Source: Amia ocellicauda
Taxonomy: Eukaryota > Chordata > Actinopteri > Amiiformes > Amiidae
Reading direction: 5' to 3'
DNA: 64,000 nucleotides
Assembly: GCF_036373705.1 (NCBI RefSeq)
Contig: NC_089869.1
Coordinates: 9,609,176-9,673,175 of the forward strand
Shown here: positions 12,178-25,392 of the stretch, piece after piece
How positions within the stretch are numbered: position 1 is the first letter of the stretch
Layout: every line of letters begins with the position of its first letter
The notes under the pieces: model-generated
Database searches by the model: none
What the model saw: the letters and a program-made list of their open reading frames with translations, nothing else
Told to the model about the DNA's origin: nothing
Position numbers and translations under genes: made by a program

Positions 12178-14976
12178 TGTAGCTTTGAATGCTAGTCACT
12201 ATGAAACTGAAGGGTATCTAATGCTATCAGTATTCGGGTTACAATAATTCAAGTTTGGTAACCTACATATTAGGTTTTCTTGAATCAACCTAATTCAGAG
12301 TGTAACCAGAGCTTTGCTGTTTGTCAAGTAAATTTTACTTGATAATCGGGATATTGCAATTTCTCCAGGTTGGCACACACCTAATCCGAGGCGTCTCTGG
12401 AGGAGAGCGGAAACGAACCAGCATTGGAATGGAGCTCATAACGGAGCCCCCCGTCTTATTCCTGGATGAGCCAACCACAGGCCTGGATGCCAGCACATCC
12501 AGTGCAGTGCTCATTCTTCTGAGAAGGTACAGGCCATAACAAATGTCCTAGGAGAAAACATGTACTATATTTCTTCTAGAAAGTGAAGCAATTCATTGCT
12601 TACTGCTTTCAGTGACTTAAAATTGTTAATCTTGATGCTTGTAATTCAGCAAAACTACTTCTCCAATATGAACTTGAAAGTCCAACCAAATAGATTGTTT
12701 TTAAAGTTTGAAATGTGCCATTGGTAAGACAAACTTGTTCCCATTTTGTATAATTGTTCTGTATGGTATACTTGTGCTATAATTGTGCAATATTAACTTT
12801 CAGGCTCTCAAGAAGGGGGCGAACAATGATATTGTCCATTCACCAGCCCCGTTCCTCAATATTTAAGCTGTTTGATAGCCTGACTTTACTGGCTGCTGGG
12901 AAAATGATGTACCATGGACCTGCCAATGCTGCTCTGGGGTATTTTGGCTCCATTGGTAAGCTAGAACTTTGAACTCATTGAATATGAACTGAATAAAATA
13001 TCAAGGGAACCATTTCAAAGATATGTAAACTGTAAAATGAGAATCAGTCAATGGAAACCACTTCATTACGCCCTAATAGATGGATTTGTGAGTATTTTCC
13101 CACTGAAGTCGGTAAAGATCCAAACTGCAGTCAAAAAACTGGTGAGGGTGATGACCCATGGAGATGAAATTCCCCAAGACAGTTTCTGACAGTTCGTGTA
13201 GAAATTCTTTGGTTGTCTTGAATGATCCTGCAGGTGGAGAAGCTAGCTGTGGAGGGCTGGCATGGTTGCATGTGTTGTGGTTGTGAGGCTGGTTGCATTA
13301 TTGTAAATTTGGAGGTGGCTTTTGGTAGAGAAATTGACGACATCCCTGCGGTCAGCATGCCAGTTGCACGCATCTTCAACTTTAACAATTTGTGGCATTC
13401 ATGTGACAGAACTGCACGTTAGAGTGGCTCTTATTGTCACCGGTACAAGATGCACCCGTGTAGTGATGCTGTTTAATTGGCTCCTTGTTATGCCACACCT
13501 GTTGGGTGGATGGGTTATCTTGGCAAAGGAGAAATGCTCACTAACAGGGATGTCAACAGCTTTGTGTACAATTTTTTAAAAAATGTTTGGGATCGTTCTT
13601 TTCAACTCCTGAAACCTGGCACCAACATTTTACCCATTTATATTTTTGTTCTGTTTTTTGTGGCCTAAAATGTAACTATTTCTGACATGGTAAATGGTGA
13701 ACTTTCTCTTTCAGGTTACATTTGTGAACCACACAATAATCCACCCGATTTCTTTCTGGATGTGATTAATGGGGATTCGACAGCAGTGACCGCAAGTAGA
13801 GCAGGCCCTTCCAGAGATGACCAGGACGATGGTAGTGTTCCAAAAGTCGTATGATTCAATATTTTTCACTGAATGCAACTGTTTTTTCCAACCAATGCAT
13901 CTAACCATGTAATCACAGCAGCCTGACCTGTTTGGAAGCATGTCAATATCCTGATCCGTCTTCCCTTACACTCAATTGTATCAACCTGCAACTAGCATGG
14001 AGAAATGGCTCTGAACAGTGGGGACTGATTTAAATGAATTCCTATTTTTGTCAACTAAGCTGATGGGCTGGGTAGGGTCCTTCTATTAATCTAAACCCCT
14101 GAATAGTTGTACTGTACCTTCTGTTGGTTTTATGATCATTCTTATGCCCTGAAATGTATAGCATTCAATGCTTTTAATGCATCACTAATAAACATTTTTA
14201 AATGGAAAGCAAGATGTAATTCACAGAAATTTACATGTATTATTTCCACACTTAGAAAGCAGAGGGGAAGGCAACTTGAAAACTGTGGTGGATACACTCA
14301 GTGAGAAATACGTGGCCTCAACCCAATATCAGTCTGTACAAGATGCACTGAGGAATATCGAACACCGCAGAGGAACTAATAGAAATGGAAGGAATATGGA
14401 GTCGATCACTTATGCCACCTCATTCTTTACCCAGCTTTACTGGGTGACCAAGCGCACCATTAAGAACCTCATTCGGAACCCTCAGGCTTCAGTTGGGCAG
14501 GTATGAACTCCACAGTAGTCTGGGATGTGTGAATCTAAGGTTCATGGGCTGTAAATTGCTTCAGGTTACATCCTGAAATGATATTCAATAAAATCCATTG
14601 GTTACTTCAGGTTTGCTGGTTAGGTTTACCAAAAGTCAATTCGGCAAACCTTTTTCAGTGTTCCTCTAATGTGTAAAGGCACCTTGCATTAGAATTGTCA
14701 TTCATTGTTTTGTTCTACAGGTTTTGGTAAACCTTATAGTGGGTCTATTTGCTGGTGTGATCTTCTTTGGAGCCAAACTAGACTCCACTGGAATTCAGAA
14801 CAGGTAAAATGCTCAACTTTTGACCAGCTGTGCTGTCAGCTGGCTGCAGGTGGCATGGCCTGTGTGTGACCTTTTCCTCTTTGTATTAAACTAAAATGCA
14901 ACCAGACTACAAGCTCAAGCAGTGAACCTTCCTGTTCACTATTGGCAGTCTTGCTTGAGCCGAGTTTGCTTATTTA

Positions 14977-15007
<31 letters not shown>

Positions 15008-18000
15008 CGGTTGAACTGACTTGAAGACACTTGCGAGTCAGTTTTGTTTCTTTTCACATAAGCTACATTTATGCCAAGGGAAGTCAAGACCAGCCTGGAC
15101 TGTGCTACAACACATCTGGCTATTGATCTCTTTAACGCGTCTGAAAGCATACTGTTTACTTCAGTACGAAGGCATGGCATCCCACTACTTTTGAATTTGT
15201 AATGTTCGTGGAACAGCTTAGACTGACTAAGCTTTGTCCTTTTTATTTTTGGCCATACATTTTCCAAATAACCTGTACATGGAAATTTATTTCAGGGTGG
15301 GTGCCTTATTCTTTGTGACCACCAATCAGTGTTTCTCCAGTGTTGCAGCAATTGAGGCTTTCATTAAAGAGAAGAAATTGTTCATGTAAGTAAAGAATGC
15401 TACATTTTACAATTGTGGTATGAAATGCTGGACAAAGCATATATTTAAAGAAGTGTCTCTTTAGTCTGCAAAGGTGGTTTAATGACACTATATACTGCAA
15501 ATATAAAATGTATATTGGTCTGAACCTATGGTGGCTCTTTGAGGGCATTTGGTGGGGGGGAATAAACTTAAATAGCCCCTCTGGTTATCTCGTGATCATG
15601 ACCTAACATCCCGTTGTCATGATCGCCATCGGAGAAAATGGATGTTGTCATTTTCATGAGACAACACTGAAGCTGGGCCAGTGCTGTGTCAAACATTTGT
15701 TTTATGCCTTTCAATAATTTGAAGGACTACACATCAGTGTGCGCCACCTTAGACGTCAACTTGTCAGACTTGGACTTTACACACACAAACAAAGTAACCA
15801 AGAAGTTGTGTTGTAATGAAGCTCGTTACAATTTTCGGATCAATGTATAGGCTACCCACTGGACTAAAATTTGCGTAATGCATTAAACTTCTGTGAAGTT
15901 TATTCTCTCCGTACCTCGCTTGTCTCTTCTAAGTGTATTCTGGTTTCCTTCCACTTCCACCCAGTCCAAAGACGTGCGGTTCAGGTTAATTGGTCACTCA
16001 AAATTGTCCAGTGTCGGAGTGTGTCCAAGGTCCGGACCACCGCGCACTGGTCTTAAATCGAACTGAATGAATGCGCCTGGCATTTTTGTTTTTAGGAGTT
16101 GTCAAGAAAACTATCCAAACTACAATCCTAAACATGTTCATATTGGCATATTCTACGTATGCCTATTTGTAAATTGGTTCATTCTGCATAACAAACGCGT
16201 TACAAGTGACATAACCCCTCAGTACAGCATTAAGCCACAGCTGTAGAAAGGCTCTGGTGTAGCAAACGCGTGCCTCAAATCCCGAGTGGGGAGTTAATTA
16301 ATTTAATGAGGTCCTGACCACATTGGCGGAGTTGTCAGTTGTCTGAATCATGTCTGGTCCCTTTTGATATGCATGAAATTTTGTATGGTTTTATGCAGAT
16401 TTCACCATTACAAATGTGGACTGAGACCGCTACTGTATGTTTTTCACTATGATTAAATGCACCTCACATTTGCAAGTTATAATTTGTGTTCACTCCCTCT
16501 AGTCCCCATGCAGTTCAATGTTTAATTTAATACATTTAAAGCCCCTGTGTTGCCAGTTAAGGGGTGGCCACTCCTTTGTAGTCCTTAAATTATTGAAAGG
16601 CATAAAACCTATTTGTTTGCATTAGCCTTGTTGAAAATAAAACAATGTGCTGACGCAGCACTGCACTAGTCTTGGCATTGGCATTGTCTCCTGAAAATGA
16701 CAACACTTCAGTTTTCTCTGATAGCAAGAGATAACATTGTCATGATCCTGAGATAACCAGAGGGGTTCCCCCCCATGTCCTCCAAGCCACTCTGATGCAT
16801 TTCAGATTTGGGTTCTACAGTGTGTATAAATGGTTTGGTTTTCTGGGGAGAACCTGACTAACTATTTTGAATTAATTTTCCCGTTTTGTCTTTAAACCCT
16901 AGTCACCAGTACACCAGTGGGTACTACAGGCTATCGGCCTATTTCTTTTCAATACTACTAGGAGACCTGATTCCAATGCGGACTGTGCCTGGACTAGTTT
17001 TATCCTTAATCACATACTGGATGATGGGTGAGTGCCTAAATGGTCAGAATAATATTGGCTTTCATTTTAGTGACTGTAGTACTGCTTTAATTAAATTAAA
17101 AAGCCATGAAGCTTTATATCTGTGGCGGTTATATTCATTAATCACGAAAGCTTAATCATGAATCACATTATAATCTCTGAAACGTATGCAAACCAAACAA
17201 GCCATTTCTTCTTGCTGGTAGAAGAGGATCAAGGTCTGACTTGAAATGTATAAATACTCGTATGAAATACCCCTTCATTTTAAACCTGTAGTCTATTTGT
17301 TCTAGCTGTGCATTCTTCTGTAGATTCTCGTGTTACACATTAGTGATGTCTTCTCTTCAGGAAAGTCATATTTTTCATTAAATAAAGGACTTCAGGTTAA
17401 ATAGATTCACTCTAAGCAGAGTGATATGGAAAGATTACCCGATTCTCAGATTAGTTATACTACCAAACTGTAGGGTTGAAAATTATAAAAAAAAAAAAAC
17501 CTATACTTTCCTTGTACCCCAAATGAACGGCAAACGGCCAGCCACTACTTCCCCACTGCATTGACCAAGTGTGAGAAATAAATGGAAGCCAAATCTTCAC
17601 GGCATTCTATAGTAATTAGATTATTTTGGGAAGAGGGGGGAGAAAGTTCTAGAGCAATGTTTTGCCGTTGAATAATTATGCAGCTGTTACAACCACTTGT
17701 ATTTGGGTATGACATTTTAAAAAGCTTAATTTCTATAGTTTTAAAAATTGTTCTACACTTTAATTTTTGCCTGGTGTCCTTTTATTTTAAAATCTGCCTT
17801 TCCCAAAGAGAACTAGAGGACCTAAGAACTTGGATTGCAAATGAGAGGAGGCCATTCAACCCATCCTGCTTGTTTGTCCATTGATTACAAATTGATCCAA
17901 TGATCACGTCTGAATGTTCCCAAATTGTCAGTTTCAACCACATCGCTGGGGACTTCGTTCCAGATTGTAACAACTGTGTGAGGGTGTCTTCGGTCTTGAA

Positions 18001-21000
18001 TACCTTCTTAAGCCCAATTTCTATTTGTCTATGTGTCCCTGCAGATCTGGAAATGCTCTGCTGAATCATGAAAGGCATTGACCACAAGTCCCCATGTAGT
18101 CTCCTCTGTTCCAGGGTGAAAAGGTTCAGTTCCCTGAGTCTCTCAGTAGGACATTCCCTTCAAACCTGGAATAAGTCTGGTTGCTTGCCTCTGAACTGCC
18201 TTTAGAGCAGTGAAATCTTTCTTGAAGTGTGGAGCCCAGAACTGTCCACAGTATTCCAGATGAGGCCCTAAATAGTCCATTGTACTCACTTAACATTACT
18301 GCCCTGGTTTTAAACCCTACACTGCATTACTACTTCCAGTTCTATTCCTCCCATAGTGAAATAATAGCGGACATTTTTATAGTCTGAGTGTTATGTAATT
18401 GTAGCGTAAGGTAAACTTATACATTCCAATTAAAGAAGTGAATTTATAGTATCACCTTATCAAGAATCCTGGAATCTTGTAGAACTCGATTTCTGTAATA
18501 ATTGGACGCAGACACCAATTCCAAAGATATAAATTGTCAAATTTATTCAAAACAAAGACTAAATGTAGCACTACGCTAATTATACAAAAGGGAAAAACTA
18601 ATTAAAATTCCACTCTAGATCAACAAATCAAAGACTAATCACTTCCGTGACCAAATCAAAGACCATGGGATCGCATATGATATCACACAAATCGTTAAAC
18701 AAAAAAGGTTATAAACACATTGACTACAATACCAGTTAGTAAGACGAAGGTGAGTCTCTCATTAGTATTGTTAGTCAGACATTAAATAACTACGCAGGTT
18801 AGTATTTAATGTCAGGTAACTTCTCGTTATATATATATCAGTCTCATTTACGTTTAGGTGCCGAGAAAGATCCTATCATTACTTGTTACCACGATTTCCC
18901 TTAACTGATTATTATTCAATAATTAAGGATAGGCAGGGCCACCAATAATCTAATGTCTATTAACTTGTGTCAATTTCACACTAAACCGTTAAACAGGAAT
19001 GAGAAGATATTTCTCGGCGTTGACAGATTTTATTTCTAAAATTATCAACAAAACAGTTTAATGCAACACACATTTATATTTAAGAAAGCTAAATGATATT
19101 ACACATTCTAGAGTTATGAATCACAGATTAACATTTCTAATTGATTTCTCAAATGTCATGAATGATAAACTCCAAACTGTTAAACTTATCTGAACTTCGT
19201 TGCAGAGAGGCCTCTCTGTCTTCGGGCTCAGATAACAGCACACGACACGAGGTCCGTGTGGTTTGGAACAAAGGCAGTCCGGTTCGGCTTTGTCCAAGAA
19301 CTTCCACTCAGTCGATGCACCTGGAAGTTGGGGTTTCGCGAATGTAGAGTCTTTTCCAAACAGATTTTCCACTGGTTTGAAGGCTCCAAGGTTGTGCACA
19401 AAATCTTCTTTGTAAGCAGGGTTTCCACCGTAGTTACTTGAAGACAAAGTCTTTGAGGAAAGCAGGGCCCTGTTCGTTCCAAGGGTCGAGTTTCTTAAGA
19501 CTCAAATAGCTATTTAAATGACTGACACTTTCGTATACAGTCGACTTAGTCAATTGTCCAGCTGTAAAACTCCACTGATCAGGTGGGCACAGGCGGGCAG
19601 CGCAGTCTGTAAAGTTCTTTATTTAATAAAGTCCTTTAAAAGAATTCTTCGTACGGCTCAATCTCCTTCTCCCAGTTTAACTCTTCTGTTGCCGGCAAAG
19701 ACTTAGTTGGTTTCTGGTTCCGGTTCTGGCAACAGAGCTACAGGTTGAGCTGAGAGAGAGAGAGAGAGAGAGAGGCCGTGCGCTGTTCCTTATAGTCTGT
19801 CAGATCAATAGGTGATTGGTTCCTGAGTTCTTGATTGGATTTTGGTTTCAGCCCCCAGTGTCCTATTGGAGGGGGGCTTGATTTATGACTGATGTCAATC
19901 CATGCCATCTTTTGGAAATGCCGGTTGGCCTGGGTTCGTAGCTCTATGTTGGGATTTCGGCTCTCGTCCACTTCAAAGAGTTTATCACCTACAGGCCCCT
20001 TTCTCCAGACATTTCATAGCAGGATTCCAACCTATTTGGCCTCTTCTCGGTGCCATCCTCCCCAAAACTGTCCCTTTGATGCAAACCAGTTCCAAGCTGA
20101 TGAGCTAAGGAAATCTGATAACTTTGGGGGGGGGGGGGGGGAAGAGGTCTTCTTTAGATCAGTGCTTCAGCTCAGAGCCCAAATGCTCTTATCAAAATAC
20201 ACCCAACATAACGCTACATAATGTATGCAAACCCTCACATAGTACACTTAACAGTAATGGTTTTGTCTTTGCTCTGACTGCCCTCTAGTTGAGGTTGACG
20301 GTGGCAGCCACATATGACTATGGCGATTGAAAGACTAATTGATCAGGGATAAGAGTGCTCTGCATAGCTGATGAGGGCACGTGCAGACTTCTCTGAGAAC
20401 GGGACTTGACGCTGGTCGTGGTCTTGGCAGTAGAGCTTGCTGATATACTGATGAGGTCAATGGAGGTAGAAAGGTAGCATATGGATAGTTAATGCTACAT
20501 TCAGACAGACAAATTCCCCTCTGCCACAGCAAACTAATACTTCAGCCAACTTTGCAATGGACAGCCCCAATACATGCAGATATTGTGGCATTTTACACAG
20601 ATGTGGAAAACACTGCCCAGCCTATGCTGAAAATGTGCAAATCCTGTGCCACCGCTAATAATTTTGCAAGGGTTTGCATGAAGAGCAGAAGATGAGGGTA
20701 AAGTACACTCCGTTGACTTAAATGCAGATCAAGAAACCGCACTGAGAATATTTATACTAATTGAGGTGGGGGGGGGGGCAACAATGCCAGCTAGACTCGG
20801 GGGGGGGGGGGCCACATGTAATGTTATGAGCCTTAAAGACAAAATGAGACTTGCGCCCAAAGACAAACTCGCACAGAGTAATGCCAAGCTGAAACTGTAT
20901 TCAGGCCAGTTGATGACCTCGTTAGGTCTGTTTGTGATGGAGTGTATTGTGCGTGGCCAGAAGCACACCCTTAAATTTGAAATCGTTGAGGCTAGCCAAC

Positions 21001-24000
21001 TGCCATTCCTGTCAGGGTCAACATGCAAGAACCTTGGGCTTCTTAACATCATAGAGAAGGTTCAAGCTAGGCCTTTGAGCAAGGAGACGCTTCTAGGCAA
21101 ATACCAAGATGTCTTCAATGAGACACCGGTTGAGTCTTCCTGGCGAAGTCCACTTTGAGTTGGACCAGGCAATCCAGCCAGTCCAGTGTGTGCCCCGCAA
21201 TGTACCTGTGGACATGAAAGCAGCTGTGAAGGCTCAGCTTGACCAATACGAAGCAGATGGCCACATGATATCTGATATCACCGAGCCTATGGACTAGATT
21301 AGTAATATGGTTATTGTCAAGAAACCAGGAAAGCTACAGATATGCAGTGATCCTAAATAACTCAATCAAGCTCTGCGGTGTTCACATTACATTATGCGCA
21401 TGTTAGAAGATGTACGTTACAAGCTCCCAAAGGCCCGAGTCTTCACACTCATGGACACCAGAGACCCCTTTCTGCAGTGTAAGCTTGACGGGCCCAGCAG
21501 CTACATGACCACCTTTTGGACACCATGGGGCAGGAAGAGATGGTTGAAGCTCCCATTTGGGGTCTCTGGCTCCAAAGGTGTATCAGCGGAAACCGCATGA
21601 GCTGCTGGTGGAGCTCGGTGGCGTGAAACCCATAGCCAATGACATCCTTGTAGTGGGCTGTGAAGACCGTGATGAGGATGTGATCACAACTCCAAGCTGC
21701 TAGCCCTGATGGACAGGTGTAGACTGCTCAAGCTAAGGCTGAGCATAAACAAGCTACAGTACAAAATGCCAGATGTCGGCTTTCACGGGCACATCTTATC
21801 CTCCGACGGATTGAAAGCGGATCCAGAAAAAGTGGAGGGGACACATCCAATACAGACTACATCTGATGTGAAGACAGTACAGTGCTTCATTGGATTTGTC
21901 AACTACCTGGCAAAGTTCATGCCATGGCTCTGAGGTGAGCCACTTAGGAGGTTCATGGACAAGGATGTTATGTGGCATTGGTTCCCAAAACACGCTTTAT
22001 TTCCCTTACAGCAGCATCAACTGGTCACACGGACACCTGTCCTACGATACTATGATGTGTCCAAACTGGTCATAATCCAGAGTGATTCGAGCCAGTGTGG
22101 GCTGGGCTGGGCTGTTGCCTCATGCAGGAGGGTCAGCCTGTGGCATTCGCCTCTAGGGCAATCACTCCTACAGAGCAGAGCTACACCCAAATAGAGAAGG
22201 AGTGCCTTAGCATTGTTTGCATGTCAATGCTTTCACCACTACCTCTATGGGCCTGACCACATCGGCGCAGAGACTGATCACAAGCCCCTTATTGGTATAT
22301 TCAACAGACCTCTCCTGATGCCTACAGAGCATGCTACTGGCCCTCCATAGCTACAACCTCAAGGTAGTGTATAAGCCAGGGCCAGAGATGTACGTGAGTG
22401 ACTCACTCGGCAGGGCCACGGCATCAGACACGCACACGCGCTCCATGTATGAACAACACATAGTGTGCAGCTTACAAAATGAGCAAGTGGATATTAAGCA
22501 CATCAACCAGGTGGACTACTTCAATGTTACAGACCAGCGTTTTGCGCAAATCAGACTGCACACTGATGGGGATGAACACCTGCAGGCACTGAGGCTGATG
22601 ATTCTTTGCAGTCAGGCCAGCCCATCAGAAGCAACTGCTCTAGTTGTTGGAGAATATTTGCCGGTCAGATTAAATTGTTAAAAATGGGGTTCTATTCAAA
22701 GGTCAAAGTCATTCCCCGGTCCCTGCGCACTGAGACGCTGGTCACATTGGGGGTGAGGCCTGTTACAGACCAGCACGAGGACACATTGTATTGGCCAGGA
22801 ATGCAGAGTGAAATCAAAGACTGTCAGCAAATGCACAATCTGCAATGAATATGCCATTTTGAGCAGCAGAGCGAAATGTGCCCCTGGCAGATCGTTACTC
22901 TGGATCTCTTTCAGCACAGTGGCAAAGACTTTCTCTTGTTAGTTGGTCATTATTCTGACTTCTGGGAGATTTTGACCTTCTTACTGACCTCTCAGCTGAG
23001 ACTGATCAAACGTTGCAAAGCTCAGTGTGCTCACTATGGCTGGAAATTTGAGCATGTCACCTCCTCACCATGGCATCTGAAAGCTAATGGGAAGGCCGAG
23101 TCGGCAATCAAAATCTCGAAAAACCTCTGCAAGAAAGCTTGGAGAGGGCATGGATGCATGGAAAGCTGTCTTTACAGTGTCGCAATGCCCCAACGGAAGG
23201 CATGGACAGCAGCCCAACCCAGCGTCTCATGGCACGGCGCTTAAAAGCAACTCTGCTGGTGGCCAACATTGTCTTGGAACCCTGTGTGGGGACAGGTGGG
23301 CTGGAAAAGCTTTGTCACAGGAAACCGGTGTCCACGTTCATCTATGACAAGTCGGCAAAGGACTTGCCCGAGCTCAAAATGGGTGAAGCGGTGCGGATGA
23401 AGCCACTGCCTGGGGACCGAACGAGTCTCTGGAGGCTCGGATCAAGTGTGTAGAAAGTTGGACCACGCTCATACTTGGTCAAAGTGCATGAATCGCTGTA
23501 CCGTCGTACCTGGAGGTCAATCCTGTTTGTGGAGCCAGCACCTACACGGAACCCCGACGCTCTAAAGGGGTACATGGCAATGGAGGGACACCCAACAAGT
23601 CCGGTAGGGTCTGATCCACTGGGTGAAGAGCCAGGGTACAGCAGGGCAGCTGCTCCCTCGCCCGTCAACACTCCCTTCAGACAGTCAGAGGACACACCTG
23701 TGTGTGTTCCCCCTGTCATCATCTAATAGCCTCCCGTTTTCTCATGCCATGGATGGCTGTCACGGTGGGGAGGGGGAAGTGAGATTCCGTTGCATAAAAA
23801 AAGCACTTCTTGTAGGACTTACTTTTTGTATTTTATTGCTAGGTTGTTTTGGTAGTGAATGAGCAATTGCTATTTTAATGTTCTAAAAGGGAAGATCTTA
23901 TGTGTGTAAGATGGCACATTGATGCCATCTGGAGGTTAATTGTTCAGTACTGTCGCACTAATGGTATTTTAGTGTGTGCTCGTGTTACCCGGCTGTATAA

Positions 24001-25392
24001 CCCCGGATGTTGTTATCCGCAGATGCAGAGATGCTCAACATAACTTATTTGCACAAGAACCGTTTCATCATTTAACATATAAACAACAGGCACAGTTAAC
24101 ATTGGCACTGTGCTGTAATGGGTCACCGTGATGTCGTTGCAGTCTTTGTTTCGCTGTAATATCATGATACCTCTAATTTTTTAAAGTTTTTATTCAATAA
24201 ATGAATCATTTCAATGTTAATGCTTTGCAGGCTTCCAAAGACTCCCTGGTAATTTCTTCTTCTTCATGTTCACGGTGATTATGGTATCCTACTCGGCGAC
24301 TTCATTGGCTCTTGCAGTCGGCACTGGAATGGATAGTGTTGCTGTAGCAAACCTTATCCTTTCCATGTGCTTTATTTTCATGGTGGTGAGTATAAAAAGC
24401 AGTGTCCACACCTTTAGCACTCCAGAATACTCCAAAACAGTATGAAATTTCCAGAATGTTAACCTGAAAGGCTATCGGTCAGCCAGTTCTTGCAAATCTT
24501 TTTAAGCATTACTTAAACTGCTTCATTAAGTGCATTTATGAAGGGAAGCTGAGATTAATGTGTAATGTACATATTTTGTAGATCTTCTCTGGTTTGCTGG
24601 TAAATCTGAACTCTGTCCCGGCTTGGATCAGCTGGCTCAAATACTTCAGTATACCAAGATATGGAATGACTGTAAGAGGATCCTTTTTTTTTCTTTACAG
24701 GATATGAAATCTGAAGCAAATATGAATGTTCTTTGAACAAATCACTAAAACTAGTCTCTAGTTACATCATTTTATTTCTGAAAGGACAAGGCAATGCCAG
24801 AGATCAATGGCCTTTCTTGGGTCTTTAACTTTTTTTTTTTTTTTTAATACAGGCACTGGAAGTGAATGAATTGAGAGGCTTGTATTTCTGTGTCAAATCA
24901 GATGAAAGTCCAAGCTTTCAAACTGCAATGGTTAACTGTTCAGACAACATAAAACCACATGGCGGAGTGTGAGTATTTTGAATTATGGAATCTGAATTTG
25001 ATTGTGAACTATATTATAAAATCTAAATACTTTGACTTCCCGAATCTTCCCAGCTAGAAAATAAGCCTTCATAGATTTGTTGTTCTACACCATTAAACCA
25101 GAGGCTTTTTTAACAAATCTTTAATCTGTGTTTTAGGAGAACTGAGTGAATGCTTAAAACATTAATTTCTGGTTCTATGAACATCTTAAATGAGCTGCAT
25201 GTTTTTACTATAATTTAAAGGCATAATTCATACTTTCTTGACAGGTGTTATGGTGAAGTTTATCTCTGTGGACAAGGGATTGGCTATGATAACTGGGCAA
25301 TGTGGGAAAACATTGTTGCTTTGGCCTGTATGACCGTCATCTGCTTCGGTATTGCTTACGTAAAGCTCCATACAATGAGGAAGTTCACATAG
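10045..25392 (+). CDS. abcg2: ABCG2-like half-transporter, copy B (15 coding exons, 682 aa)
   Basis: Predicted ATP-driven efflux half-transporter of the plasma membrane, acting as a homodimer. Exons: 10045-10286, 10825-10884, 11677-11791, 11913-12065, 12369-12526, 12804-12955, 13715-13831, 14256-14500, 14721-14803, 15296-15385, 16903-17027, 24231-24385, 24582-24671, 24853-24968, 25245-25392. All junctions are GT-AG and the total, 2049 nt, is in frame. Motifs: Walker [10 protein letters not shown] (K99), Q-loop VVQDD, signature VSGGE (199-203), Walker B VLFLDEP (E224) and H-loop SIHQP (H256). The TM2 pocket TTNQCF, GYYR (human R482 region) and leucine plug FSGLLVN are kept. Loop 3 has cysteines 608, 624, 635 and 642 and sequon N623-C-S. 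Exon 9 lacks 12 codons present in C and D. Intron 12 (7.2 kb) is full of retroelements. The ATG at 10045 aligns with the internal MAN of C and D. Confidence 0.93.
12147..12178. repeat. (TTA)n microsatellite in copy B intron 5
   Basis: About ten TTA units, not present in intron 5 of copies C or D. Confidence 0.9.
13090..13675 (-). mobile_element. Tc1-like fragment in copy B intron 7
   Basis: It matches 62195-62590 in copy D intron 7 from about 13440 onward, including CACACCTGTTGGGTGGATGG and a shared end just before exon 8. It also resembles 6775-7385. Reading frames are broken. Copy C intron 7 is only 107 bp and lacks it apart from a TAAAATGT end word. Confidence 0.65.
14979..15004. repeat. 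Poly-T tract in copy B intron 10
   Basis: A run of about 26 T, which on the minus strand could be the A-tail of a degraded retroposon. Confidence 0.85.
15531..16790. mobile_element. Fold-back (long inverted-repeat) element in copy B intron 11
   Basis: The ends are GTGGCTC... and ...AAGCCAC. Inverted arms of about 200 bp (about 15531-15740 and 16575-16790) share CCCCTCTGGTTATCTC, GATCATGAC and TTTATGCCTTTCAATAATTT. The centre has no coding region. Copy C intron 11 has the uninterrupted flanks (TCTGAACCCA followed by TCTGTGATG), so B carries an insertion. No clear target duplication is seen and the superfamily is unknown. Confidence 0.75.
17810..18345 (-). mobile_element. CR1/L2-like LINE 3' fragment (reverse transcriptase C-terminus)
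   Basis: On the minus strand, frames near 18290-18150 give [18 protein letters not shown] and [11 protein letters not shown]. This is the typical C-terminal end of CR1-clade ORF2, followed by a degraded tail to about 17812 with stops. Copy C lacks it between CCTTTCCCAAAGA and TTATGTAAT. Confidence 0.75.
18400..20218 (-). mobile_element. Solo LTR, copy 2 (4-bp TSD TAAT) in copy B intron 12
   Basis: Same family as 2516-4050, starting TGTAGCGTAAGG and ending AACGCTACA. It is flanked by TAAT at 18396-18399 and 20219-20222. Copy C has the empty site TTATGTAATGTATGC at about 41741, which proves an insertion with a 4-bp duplication. On the minus strand there is an AATAAA at about 19624-19619, downstream of CCAAT boxes. 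A stretch at about 18716-18830 is absent from copy 1. A minus-strand frame at 19482-19228 carries no recognised domain. Poly-G occurs at 20126-20141. Confidence 0.78.
20331..24040 (+). mobile_element. Ty3/gypsy retrotransposon remnant in copy B intron 12
   Basis: Degenerate gag-pol in order on the + strand. A gag zinc knuckle (CRYCG...H, about 20565-20650) is followed by a protease-end to RT-start region (20766-21300). RT has [14 protein letters not shown] and [13 protein letters not shown] (21394-21570). RNase H has [11 protein letters not shown] (about 22074-22106) and ETDHKPL (about 22269). Integrase pieces follow (22700-23150). There are many stops and frameshifts, for example TAG at 21295. 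A purine tract at 23764-23779 precedes TGAGATTCCG, a possible 3' LTR start; no matching 5' LTR is present. Copy C lacks the whole insertion. Confidence 0.85.

Noticed and set aside
17782..18087. 101-codon minus-strand frame as a host gene
   Set aside because: It is the degraded tail of a CR1/L2-like LINE ORF2, contiguous with RT C-terminal words further right.
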